From positions 1 to 64,000 of the IMG/VR virus record IMGVR_UViG_3300025010_000005: 64,000 nucleotides of DNA; one strand, written 5' to 3'. The first letter of the stretch is position 1; every line of letters begins with the position of its first letter. Positions 56,203-64,000 of this stretch are shown here, one piece after another. Position numbers and translations under genes: made by a program. The notes below the pieces were generated by a model, which was given only the letters and a program-made list of their open reading frames with translations, did no database searches and was not told the DNA's origin. The DNA comes from a virus.

Positions 56203-56217
56203 TGTATAATAATTTTT
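56203..56217 (+). promoter_or_regulatory. Candidate late-promoter element
   Basis: TGTATAATAATTTTT, behind a terminator and 21 bp before the next gene. The surrounding 20 bp (GAATGTATAATAATTTTTGA) are identical to 62432-62451. Confidence 0.58.
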
Positions 56218-56237
56218 GAATGTAAAAGGAGTAAACA

Positions 56238-56861
56238 ATGATTAAGATTACAGATGCAAATGATGATAAACAATCGTTTACATTTTTAACAAGGGAATAT
56301 CCAGAAGAAATTAAATTTGATAAAAAAGCAACAATTAATCATATTGAATATGCTGGAGGATTCCAAACAAATCAATTAATTGGAGTATATAATCAACCTC
56401 TTGATTGGTCTGGATTGTTTTATGGAACATATAATGGTGAAAAAGGAACAATCTTAGCAAACCACAAAGCAAATACACTTCAAGGATTTGTTGGTAAAGT
56501 TGTTAACATAGAAATTAATGAACATAAAAAAATGTATCTAGTTGAATCTGTAGAATTGAAAGTAAAAAATCCAACAAATGTTGAATACTCGATTAAATTA
56601 GTTCCTCATCAAACAATGGAAAAAATTAAAATAGATGCAAATTCTACAATGAGAGTTGAATTTAAACCAGAGGATATTTCTAATGCTGCCGCTAACGCTG
56701 GAAAAAAGGGTGGTAAATTAAATTCAAAAGATGCTAAAAAAAAGGTTAAAGATGCCAATAAAGAAATTGCAAAAAAAACTGGCGGACATGATAAAGAATT
56801 TTCAGAAGGAACAAATCCTAAACCAAAAACACCAAAAAAAAGAAATACTATTTATTTATAA
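56238..56861 (+). CDS. Tail/baseplate protein with basic C-terminus, 207 aa
   Basis: N-terminal 150 residues beta-rich (SFTFLTREYPEEIKFD, INHIEYAGGFQTNQLIGVYN), in the style of baseplate-hub-associated proteins that precede or follow the tape measure; C-terminal 55 residues are Lys/Ala/Gly-rich and disordered. AAAGGAGTAAACA before the ATG. Role by position. Confidence 0.6.
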   Translation: MIKITDANDDKQSFTFLTREYPEEIKFDKKATINHIEYAGGFQTNQLIGVYNQPLDWSGLFYGTYNGEKGTILANHKANTLQGFVGKVVNIEINEHKKMYLVESVELKVKNPTNVEYSIKLVPHQTMEKIKIDANSTMRVEFKPEDISNAAANAGKKGGKLNSKDAKKKVKDANKEIAKKTGGHDKEFSEGTNPKPKTPKKRNTIYL

Positions 56862-56871
56862 GGGGAAATAA

Positions 56872-59448
56872 ATGTCAGACTTTCAATATGATATTTCTGT
56901 AGTATTAAAAGCATTAGGTTTAAAAGAGACTTCAAAAGAGGCTCAAAATCTTCTTGGAAATTTAAATCAACTTAGTGGTGTCAAACTAAAAAATATCACT
57001 TCTATGACAACCGGGCAAGAAAAGCCATTTATGACTTATAATCTTGCAATTAGGGATGCAATCGCTCATAAAAAAGCCCTAAATGCAATGTCTGGTCTTA
57101 AAGAAGATCCATCTCGTATGTTCAGAATGACAATTGATCCAAAACCCTTTGAACAAGAACAACAAAGAATTCAAAAAGAAAAACAACAATTGGAAAAAAT
57201 CCGTCAAATGAAAGAAGATATGTATAAAAAACTCTTCATTCAGGCGGAAAATAAAACTGCAAAAGAAATTGAATTAGCACAAAAAGAACGACAAGCAAAA
57301 GAAAATATGTATCGCGGCATGTTTGCTATTATCGATCAGCAAGAACGAAAAGCTGCCGAGAAAAGCAGACAACGATCTGAAAAAAAATTAGAACAAGATC
57401 GAGTAAATACTAGAAAACAGCAAATAACATATACAAATATGTTTAAAAAAATTGAAGCAGATCAAGAAAGATCCATTAATAAAATGGTCTCTCATGGTCT
57501 TAAACTTGTTAAATTTAATCAAGATTCAGAATTTAATATTTTTAAAGCAAAATTAAAAACAAAAAATATTACAGATCAACTTGCTGGTGCATCTGCTCGT
57601 TTAGGAACTCAAGATGCCACAACACAATCTAAGATTCGTGTAGCAATTTCCAATTCAAATGCCGCATTACAACAAGCAACTTCTTTATATCAAAGATATT
57701 CAGAAGCAAGAATTCGTGGCGACGAACAAGCGGCAAGAATGCATAGACACGAAGCGGAAGTATTTGTTTCTACCGCTAGAAGTGCTGCAAATGAAGCAAC
57801 AAGATTAGCAAATAGACAAATAAGAGGAAACCAACAAGTATCCTCTTCTTATAGAGGATTGACTCAAAGCGTTCAAGGATTATATCATCAAATGAGAACG
57901 CTAAACCATGCATTTTACGCTTTTGGTGGATATTTAGCAATTAATACACTCAAAAGAGTTGATGGTTATTTTGTTAACGCCGGTAGAAGCGCTTTAAAAT
58001 ATGCTGACAATGTAAATAAAGCGCAATTATCAATGACCGCTTTAGGTATCGTTAAAACAGGTAAAAGTGAAGAACAAATTGATACGTTTGGAAATACAGA
58101 AGATAAAAAAACGTTAACAAGAGCAAGAAAGTTTTCAAAAGAAATGCATGCGCTACTTCAAGATGAAGCCGCAAAAACAGGTCAAGACTTCAATGAAGTT
58201 TATGGCGTTGTAAAAACACTTTTGCCCGATATGATGAATAAATTTAAGGGAAAAGGAAACTATCTTCTTGAGCATGGCGAAGAAGTTAAAGGATTAACTA
58301 AAGACTATGTTGAATTACTAAGTGCTTTGAAAATGGTTGATCCTCGTGGTGGAGATTTATTTTATCAAGCATTCCCAATTCAAAAAATGTTAACTGGTAG
58401 TGGAAAAGAGGATGGTGAAAATGCCGCACAAAACTTCCGTTCAGCGTTAAATAGATTAAATATTCGTGTTCTTGAAAAAGATCAAAAACTAATTACAAAA
58501 TATGCAACCCAAGGCAAAATGAGACAAGCCATGGATGAAGTTATGCGAATTATGAAAGCCTCTGGTGTTTCTGCTGCAACACTGGGAACTATGATGAGCA
58601 AAACAATGGAGCCAAACGTTGCTGGTACAATTTCATCATTGATGAGAATTAGAAATGTAATTACTGGGCCAACTTATGGAGCTTTCACGGAGTTCTTTAA
58701 AACAGTAAATCGTGGTTTTAGAGAAATTATGATGAACGACGGTTTTAACAAGCACCTAGAAAAAGTCGGTAAATCTATTAAAGAATTTATTCTTAAAGAT
58801 TTGCATATATTTACAAGAATGATGGATAGATTTGACGCAAACGGAATGTCTGGATGGAAAAAATTAATTGATGGAGCGGCAGAGTTTGGTAAAGCGATTT
58901 GGAATATTAACGTAAATATTCTGGAATTTTTTGCAGGTCTTTTTGGTATATCTAAAAATACAAGTATTGAAGGATACACAAAAGATTTAAAAACATTAAA
59001 TGTAGAGTTGGTTAAATCGAGAGATGCTGCGCGAGAACTTGGAAATAAATTTCATACAGCTTTTAGTTGGATTCAAAAAATTGTTGATCTAGTTGGAATA
59101 GAGACTTTAACTGGAGCTATAGTTGGTGGTGCGGTAACGGGCGGAAATCCTTTTGGAATCGTTGGAGGTGCTGCGATTGGTGGTGCTGTTAAACGAAGTA
59201 ATCAAGATGAAGAAATGCTTAAAAAAGGCGATTGGTTAGATAAATTAAAATGGCACATCGAAAATATGTTTACGCCATCGCTTATGCCAAGAGTAACTCC
59301 TTACGGGGAAAAGAAAAATGAACAAAAAACAAATAATGCTAAAAAAGAAAATAAAGGAACTACAATATCAATCGGAAGTATTACAATTAACGAACAAAAA
59401 AATGCAAAACAATTCGTTGATGGTTTAAATGGATATGGGGTTGCTTAA
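56872..59448 (+). CDS. Tape measure protein, 858 aa
   Basis: Sets tail length. Long N-terminal coiled coil (EQEQQRIQKEKQQLEKIRQM, AQKERQAKENMY), then a globular helical region, and hydrophobic glycine-rich helices near 748-775 (GAIVGGAVTGGNPFGIVGG) typical of the membrane-inserting part. The longest gene of the tail module; by the roughly 1.5 A per residue rule its length implies a tail on the order of 130 nm. GGGGAAATAA before the ATG. Confidence 0.9.
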   Translation: MSDFQYDISVVLKALGLKETSKEAQNLLGNLNQLSGVKLKNITSMTTGQEKPFMTYNLAIRDAIAHKKALNAMSGLKEDPSRMFRMTIDPKPFEQEQQRIQKEKQQLEKIRQMKEDMYKKLFIQAENKTAKEIELAQKERQAKENMYRGMFAIIDQQERKAAEKSRQRSEKKLEQDRVNTRKQQITYTNMFKKIEADQERSINKMVSHGLKLVKFNQDSEFNIFKAKLKTKNITDQLAGASARLGTQDATTQSKIRVAISNSNAALQQATSLYQRYSEARIRGDEQAARMHRHEAEVFVSTARSAANEATRLANRQIRGNQQVSSSYRGLTQSVQGLYHQMRTLNHAFYAFGGYLAINTLKRVDGYFVNAGRSALKYADNVNKAQLSMTALGIVKTGKSEEQIDTFGNTEDKKTLTRARKFSKEMHALLQDEAAKTGQDFNEVYGVVKTLLPDMMNKFKGKGNYLLEHGEEVKGLTKDYVELLSALKMVDPRGGDLFYQAFPIQKMLTGSGKEDGENAAQNFRSALNRLNIRVLEKDQKLITKYATQGKMRQAMDEVMRIMKASGVSAATLGTMMSKTMEPNVAGTISSLMRIRNVITGPTYGAFTEFFKTVNRGFREIMMNDGFNKHLEKVGKSIKEFILKDLHIFTRMMDRFDANGMSGWKKLIDGAAEFGKAIWNINVNILEFFAGLFGISKNTSIEGYTKDLKTLNVELVKSRDAARELGNKFHTAFSWIQKIVDLVGIETLTGAIVGGAVTGGNPFGIVGGAAIGGAVKRSNQDEEMLKKGDWLDKLKWHIENMFTPSLMPRVTPYGEKKNEQKTNNAKKENKGTTISIGSITINEQKNAKQFVDGLNGYGVA

Positions 59449-59449
59449 A

Positions 59450-59836
59450 ATGAATGAAGAATTATATACGACCGAAAATTATAATAATTTAGTCTCACTT
59501 AAAGATTACCTTCAATCTACAATCAATGAATTTTATGTAAATTATGATAACTTTGTTTTTGATGATAAACTTATTATTGCAGAAATAATTGACGAATATA
59601 AAACTATTATTTTTGAGTTAGAAAAGTTTATCATCATCTATAACCAAATTCAAACAGATATTAAAATTAAGAATCAATATACGGTAATTTATGGTGACAC
59701 GCTTCCAAGAGTTGCATTAAAATCAACTGGAAATGTTAACAACTGGAAGGCTATTTATAAATTTAATAATTTAAAAGATATATTTTTAACACCGGGAGAC
59801 ACACTAGATATACCAGAGGAATCTTATTATGAGTAA
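59450..59836 (+). CDS. LysM-containing baseplate protein, 128 aa
   Basis: Start at 59450 just after the tape-measure stop. The C-terminal 45 residues (YTVIYGDTLPRVALKSTGN, WKAIYKFNNL, FLTPGDTLDIP) are a LysM domain, as in PBSX XkdP-like and T4 gp53-like proteins that bind peptidoglycan or the hub. The N-terminus is helical. Confidence 0.78.
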   Translation: MNEELYTTENYNNLVSLKDYLQSTINEFYVNYDNFVFDDKLIIAEIIDEYKTIIFELEKFIIIYNQIQTDIKIKNQYTVIYGDTLPRVALKSTGNVNNWKAIYKFNNLKDIFLTPGDTLDIPEESYYE

Positions 59837-61010
59837 TGTTGGATATATCCCTATCGTTTTTGCCATTCTTGGCAAACAATATGTTATGTGTACATCATAT
59901 GACTTTGTTATTAATAATAAGAATGAAACTTCGACTTGTAATTTAACAATTCCTCTGGAAAACGTTGACACCACTATCTTCGCGTCTGATAGTGAATTTA
60001 GTAATATTGTTCCTGTTGAAATTTATAGTGGATATTTTAACGATATTGACCAAGTTAATATTATCTATAAAGATATTGCAGAAGGAAAAATTGGAAAACA
60101 ATTTAAGAAAAGATTCTCTGGTTATGTCTCTCAACCCGAATGGAAATTTGGAAAAGAGAGATTGTTAAATCTTGCTTGTTTGGATTGGACTGGATTCCTT
60201 CGTGAATTTAAGTTTGCAGACAATGTTGAGTCCAACTCAACTGAATGTAGTGCAATTGTTAATGTTATCAAATCCAGAGTCAAGGGAATTAATATTACAA
60301 TGGATAAACCACCTGGAAGTTATCTTCTTGGAGACAACGATAATAAGAGTAATAAACAAACCTATAATGCCTCTGGTAAAAGTTTATACGATGTTTTAAA
60401 AGATGTTGCAAACAAACTTGGTTACATTATTACGGTAGATGGAAATAACGTTCACCTTGGAAAATCTGGAACAATTGTTAACACTTGGCATTTTGATTAC
60501 AGCAATGAACATACAGATACAACAAAAACTTGTTTTGATGATCTTTGTTTTAGATTTGGTGAAAAGGGTAGAACGGACAAAGCAAATTTGGTCATTCGTG
60601 TTCTTGGTAGCGATCACACAAAAAAGGGTAAAGAAAAAAAGATCGAAGTCATTTATCCAGAAGGAACTAGAATAACTAAAGACACTCAGGTAAAGACTGT
60701 TAAGATTTATCTTGATATTAAAGCATCAGAAGCCAATGCTATTGCTAAAAACGAATATCATCGTAACGCAAAACGCGCAATCACAGGAACAATCAGTATT
60801 CCTTTTGCAAATAACGATATTAATATTTTGGATGCAATTGTTATAGATAGCAAGCAAGACGGTTTAAATGTTTTAAAAGATTATATATTTGGAATTAATA
60901 GCATCACGGAAACATTTGACGATAACGGATATTCACAATCAATTGAGTTTGAAAGTGATAAAACATTAACCAAAAGACCTGTAGTTAAATTACAAACAAA
61001 GAAGAAGTAG
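59829..61010 (+). CDS. Baseplate hub protein (gpD / gp27-like), 393 aa
   Basis: Overlaps the LysM gene by 8 bp. SGYVSQPEWKFGKERLLNLAC, YNASGKSLYDVLKDVANKLGYIITVDGNNVHLG, VKTVKIYLDIKASEANAIAK resemble the tail hub of P2 gpD and PBSX XkdQ type, which joins tube and spike. Length and order agree. Confidence 0.82.
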   Translation: MSNVGYIPIVFAILGKQYVMCTSYDFVINNKNETSTCNLTIPLENVDTTIFASDSEFSNIVPVEIYSGYFNDIDQVNIIYKDIAEGKIGKQFKKRFSGYVSQPEWKFGKERLLNLACLDWTGFLREFKFADNVESNSTECSAIVNVIKSRVKGINITMDKPPGSYLLGDNDNKSNKQTYNASGKSLYDVLKDVANKLGYIITVDGNNVHLGKSGTIVNTWHFDYSNEHTDTTKTCFDDLCFRFGEKGRTDKANLVIRVLGSDHTKKGKEKKIEVIYPEGTRITKDTQVKTVKIYLDIKASEANAIAKNEYHRNAKRAITGTISIPFANNDINILDAIVIDSKQDGLNVLKDYIFGINSITETFDDNGYSQSIEFESDKTLTKRPVVKLQTKKK

Positions 61011-61020
61011 GTGATTTACT

Positions 61021-61647
61021 TTGACTGACGCTTATAGTCCAATTAGACGAATTTTCGAAGAAACAGATAAGAAGATTGAGGATACGAGGTGGATTGCTAC
61101 CGCAATCGTTCTTGAGGTTCGTAAAGAAGATAGAAAAATTCGTGTTGCAATTCTTCCCGATTTGATTGAATCAAATTGGATTAGAGTTTATTATTTGAAC
61201 GCTGGAGATAATTATCTCTCTGGGCCTTTGCCAGAAATTGATACTGAGGTTGTCTGTCTTTTCATTGGCGGAAACCCTAATGCGTGTTTTGTCCTTGCTG
61301 GTGGATTTCTGCAAGATGTAGACAAACCAGAGGATATTGAAGACGACTTTACCTTTCCAATTCAAGACAAGTATGGTAACAAAATAGTCATGAGTTCTAA
61401 AGGAATCGTTATCACTTCAAAACTTGTTCAGATTGGTGACAAAGATTTGTCTGATAACGATAATGTTGCAAGAAAAAGCGATTTAGACGCCTTGATTTCA
61501 GAATTTAATTCTCATAAATTATTAATGAAGTCTCATTATCATATTGGAAATATGGGCGCTCCGACGATATTAGATCCTACAATTGCTAGTCAAATTGTTG
61601 ATACCGATAAATCTGTTTGCAGCAAAACAGTAAAAGCAAAGGATTAA
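61021..61647 (+). CDS. Baseplate spike / gpV-like protein, 208 aa, TTG start
   Basis: OB-fold-like N-terminus (ATAIVLEVRKEDRKIRVAIL, VVCLFIGGNPNACFVLAGGF) followed by a beta-helix-like stretch (IQDKYGNKIVMSSKGIVITS). The C-terminal part has KSHYHIGNMGAP, with an HxH that might bind a metal at the spike tip as in gpV. AGGTGATTTAC before the TTG is a weak site. Confidence 0.75.
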   Translation: MTDAYSPIRRIFEETDKKIEDTRWIATAIVLEVRKEDRKIRVAILPDLIESNWIRVYYLNAGDNYLSGPLPEIDTEVVCLFIGGNPNACFVLAGGFLQDVDKPEDIEDDFTFPIQDKYGNKIVMSSKGIVITSKLVQIGDKDLSDNDNVARKSDLDALISEFNSHKLLMKSHYHIGNMGAPTILDPTIASQIVDTDKSVCSKTVKAKD

Positions 61648-61651
61648 ATTT

Positions 61652-61954
61652 ATGCCATTAATCAAAGCAACCTTATATGAGAATATGAAAAGCACAATGA
61701 AGCCAGCAATTATAAGCGCATTAGAAGCATCAATGTCAAAAAAGGAGCCAATGACTATCGAACAATCTGCAGAAGCATTAGCGGAAGCATTATCAGAAAC
61801 CATTGCAAAAACAATTTCAGATAAAATTGATGATTATATTAAAGCGGCGACCGTAACTGTTACGGTCTCTACAATTACTGGTGTTACTGGTTGCAGTACC
61901 GGACCTGGAACAATTGTCTCTGGTGCTGGTACCGGAACAGCCGTTATTTCTTAA
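61652..61954 (+). CDS. Small baseplate-associated protein, 100 aa
   Basis: N-terminal helical part (EALAEALSETIAKTISDKID) and a C-terminal Thr/Gly-rich beta part (GVTGCSTGPGTIVSG). Similar small proteins accompany spike genes in other myophages, sometimes as a tip or chaperone. Function inferred from position only. Confidence 0.6.
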   Translation: MPLIKATLYENMKSTMKPAIISALEASMSKKEPMTIEQSAEALAEALSETIAKTISDKIDDYIKAATVTVTVSTITGVTGCSTGPGTIVSGAGTGTAVIS

Positions 61955-61963
61955 GAGGTAAAA

Positions 61964-62395
61964 ATGAATAGATACGGAAATGATATTATTCTAAAAGATG
62001 GTGATTTTGTTACAACAAATAATGGAGATTTATTTACTTGTAGCGATTATGAAAAAACAGTTACAACTGAAGAATCTCAACCCAAATTTGAAGGATATTA
62101 CAATGTTTTATTTTCTTTGACTGATAGACTTTTAACTTTAAAGGGTGATAATATCTTTCATGAACAGTACGGAAGTGATTTATACAATCTTTTATCCAGA
62201 CCAAACTCGAACGATTTAAGCCAATCTTTGAGAAATTCAATTAGTGAATGTCTTCTTAAGGACGACAGGGTTAAAGAAATTTCAAGTATTGTTGTTGAAC
62301 AAAAAGATAACAAAGTATTTATTTCTGCTGATATTGTATTAATTGGAAGTGATGAAATATCACGATTTGTTTTTCCAAGTTTTATTGTGTCGTAA
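61964..62395 (+). CDS. Baseplate wedge protein, gp25/gpW-like (XkdS type), 143 aa
   Basis: NVLFSLTDRLLTLKGDNIFHEQYGSDLYNLL is the gp25 pattern, followed by RNSISECLLKDDRVKEISSI and a strand pair. These proteins nucleate sheath assembly at the baseplate. AGAGGTAAAA before the ATG. Confidence 0.82.
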   Translation: MNRYGNDIILKDGDFVTTNNGDLFTCSDYEKTVTTEESQPKFEGYYNVLFSLTDRLLTLKGDNIFHEQYGSDLYNLLSRPNSNDLSQSLRNSISECLLKDDRVKEISSIVVEQKDNKVFISADIVLIGSDEISRFVFPSFIVS

Positions 62396-62397
62396 AT

Positions 62398-62422
62398 GAA
62401 GCCCCTCGAAAGAGGGGTTTTT
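62398..62422 (+). terminator. Intrinsic terminator
   Basis: CCCCTC-GAAA-GAGGGG then TTTTT; same hairpin core as 49412-49442. Confidence 0.88.
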
Positions 62423-62434
62423 CCATTATATGAA

Positions 62435-62449
62435 TGTATAATAATTTTT
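62435..62449 (+). promoter_or_regulatory. Candidate late-promoter element
   Basis: TGTATAATAATTTTT, 23 bp before the baseplate J gene; identical in context to 56203-56217. Confidence 0.58.
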
Positions 62450-62472
62450 GATGTTCAAGAGAGGATGAATCA

Positions 62473-63612
62473 ATGCCAGAACGTAAAATTTATACGAACG
62501 CAGAAATCGTTCAAAAAATTATAACTGAGATTGGGAATAAATCAACAAATTTAACCGATATGGGTGAAGGTTCAAACATTCGTTCACTCGTTGATGCTTT
62601 TGCTTATTATGTAGAATATATGCAACTTCAAATTAACAATGCTTTTGAAAGTTTTAAAATGAGTAAAGCAAACGGGACAGATTTAGACAATCGTGTTAAA
62701 GATTTTGGAATTATTAGAAATTCTTCTACTCCCGCTTATGGTAATATTAAATTTGGTAGAAATACAGGAGCGCCTGCCGCTTTCGTTATATCTGCCGGAT
62801 CTCAAGTTTCAACTGTTCCAGATGTATTTGGTAATACAATTGACTATACTTTAGATAGTGATTTAACATTTGCTTCTGGTGCGTTAGCCGCTACAGGTCA
62901 AGTTACTTGTACCGTTGACGGAATCATTGGAAATGTACCTTCTGGTTATATAACAAATATTACAAGTTCAATTCCTGGTGTAGATTATGTAATTAACGAA
63001 GTGGCATATTATCCCGGTGCTAATGAAGAAACAGACGAAGCCTTAAAAAAGAGAGTTCCAATTTTTCTTAATGGTTTAAAAATGGGAAATGAAGACGCCA
63101 TTAAGTCTGCCGTTTCTGCCATTCCAGGCGTTACAATTGTAAGAGTTATTGAAGAACTTGGTCAAATTAATGTTTTCGTTTCAACTCAATCTGGTGTTTT
63201 AACAGATCAACAAAAACAAGATATGTTAACCGTTGCGGACAAAGCTGCTGCATTTGGAATTACTGTTAGTTTAACAACACCAACAATTGAACCAATCACA
63301 ATTTCATGTGATATTTCGTATGATGAAGATAATTATATTGAGAATGAATTAGCCGTAATTATTAAAGAAAAAATTAATAGTTTGGTTATTGCAAACTCAG
63401 AGATTAAAACAATTAATGGAATTTCCAAGCCAGTATTAAAACTTTCAGATATTATTGTAATGGTCAATTCAATTCCGGGTGTTGTTGATATTTCTGATGT
63501 TAAGATAAATAACATTGCATCAAATTATGTTGCAACTCAAATTTATAATGTTTTGAGATTTTCAAACAACGATTATACATCTGGAATCACATTAACAATG
63601 ACTGGTGAATAA
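62473..63612 (+). CDS. Baseplate J protein (gp47 / XkdT-like), 379 aa
   Basis: GSNIRSLVDAFAYYVEYMQLQI, ANGTDLDNRVKDFGI, GNVPSGYITNI, GANEETDEALKKRVPIFL and SIPGVVDISDVKIN are the conserved blocks of the J family, which forms the baseplate wedge. GAGAGGATGAATCA before the ATG. Confidence 0.92.
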   Translation: MPERKIYTNAEIVQKIITEIGNKSTNLTDMGEGSNIRSLVDAFAYYVEYMQLQINNAFESFKMSKANGTDLDNRVKDFGIIRNSSTPAYGNIKFGRNTGAPAAFVISAGSQVSTVPDVFGNTIDYTLDSDLTFASGALAATGQVTCTVDGIIGNVPSGYITNITSSIPGVDYVINEVAYYPGANEETDEALKKRVPIFLNGLKMGNEDAIKSAVSAIPGVTIVRVIEELGQINVFVSTQSGVLTDQQKQDMLTVADKAAAFGITVSLTTPTIEPITISCDISYDEDNYIENELAVIIKEKINSLVIANSEIKTINGISKPVLKLSDIIVMVNSIPGVVDISDVKINNIASNYVATQIYNVLRFSNNDYTSGITLTMTGE

Positions 63613-63614
63613 TT

Positions 63615-64000
63615 ATGGGAAATTTAAGTGTTGATGATATTGTCCAAAGAATTATGTTGGTTTTGCCAAGTAAATTTGATAAAGCTAATGACACAGATTT
63701 ATATGCTTTTTGGTATGGAATTGCTGCTGCGTTAGAAATTGATTCGGATTTGATTGATGAATTGTTCAAACAAACAAACCTTATTGGTTTAGCCAATGCT
63801 TCCAGTGGATATGTTGATGAATATATTAATAGTCTTGCTAATATAGGAAGATTAACTGACGAAACAGATGAAGATTATAAAGAAAGATATTCGAGCGTAT
63901 TATATAAATATAATTGTTCATCTGATGGAATTGCTTCGATTGTTTTAGATTTATATGGTCAAAATCCAGATGGTATGGTTTCAGCAAAAACAAGAGGAGC
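63615..64000 (+). CDS. Tail/baseplate wedge protein (XkdU / gpI-like), N-terminal part; 3' end outside window
   Basis: Starts at the ATG 3 bp after the J gene; 128 codons visible, no stop. GNLSVDDIVQRIMLVLPSKF, YAFWYGIAAALEIDSDLIDE and TDETDEDYKERYSSVLYKYN fit the protein that follows J in contractile tails and holds the fibre. Position supports the call. Confidence 0.7.
   Translation, partial: MGNLSVDDIVQRIMLVLPSKFDKANDTDLYAFWYGIAAALEIDSDLIDELFKQTNLIGLANASSGYVDEYINSLANIGRLTDETDEDYKERYSSVLYKYNCSSDGIASIVLDLYGQNPDGMVSAKTRG

Noticed and set aside
1-64000. CRISPR array or insertion sequence
   Set aside because: No regularly spaced direct repeats and no transposase-like gene were seen anywhere in the window.

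Overview
The window is one stretch of a large, AT-rich tailed bacteriophage genome with a contractile tail (myovirus morphology). The evidence is a continuous capsid-to-baseplate module (prohead protease, major capsid protein, neck proteins, tail sheath, tube-like proteins, frameshifted chaperone, tape measure, LysM protein, hub, spike, gp25-like, baseplate J) together with a phage-encoded replisome, nucleotide-metabolism genes and dozens of tiny genes packed with strong Shine-Dalgarno sites. The host cannot be named. Many promoters are near-perfect sigma70 (sigmaA) type with 17-bp spacers, so the early genes are probably read by host RNA polymerase.

Layout. 1-8460 (+): the 3' end of a class II (B12-dependent) ribonucleotide reductase, tRNA-Ile(UAU), small genes, dUTPase, a dNMP-kinase-like P-loop protein, DnaB-type helicase, a truncated HNH endonuclease relic and a DnaG-type primase. 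8497-13086 (-): a two-gene tail-fibre operon whose 1286-aa fibre has a GC-richer, apparently imported middle. 13179-21761 (+): a candidate ssDNA-binding protein, a dCMP-deaminase-like enzyme, small genes, a PRPP-synthetase-like / HAD / NAMPT-like cluster that looks like the phage NARP1 NAD+ rebuilding pathway, and RtcB RNA ligase. 21761-26056 (+): DNA polymerase III alpha split by a group I intron carrying a LAGLIDADG endonuclease. 26093-39996 (+): accessory small genes, two paralogous proteins of unknown function (one with seven zinc ribbons), a SNF2-type helicase, an M20/M42-type peptidase, about 1 kb of non-coding DNA, and two GC-richer genes sharing a C-terminal domain. 40274-45937 (mostly -): transglycosylase, RNase HI, a ferredoxin-thioredoxin-reductase-like [4Fe-4S] protein, a SLOG protein, a HAD phosphatase and a lipoprotein; a roughly 200-nt DNA segment able to fold into a long branched RNA lies between the transglycosylase and RNase HI genes. 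46056-64000 (+): the structural module, interrupted by a free-standing homing endonuclease and running off the right edge in a tail protein.

How it fits together: RNR, dUTPase, dCMP deaminase and dNMP kinase make dNTPs; the FTR-like protein could supply reducing power to RNR; helicase, primase, Pol III alpha, SSB candidate, RNase HI and SNF2 helicase replicate and repair the genome; the NARP1-like pair and RtcB are plausible counters to host NAD+-depleting and RNA-cutting defences. Regulation appears layered: sigma70-like early promoters, four of which carry an inverted repeat over the start site followed by a T-tract, and a separate AT-rich element (TGTAWAATAATA) before structural genes that may be a late promoter. 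No terminase or portal gene is visible, so packaging genes must lie outside the window.
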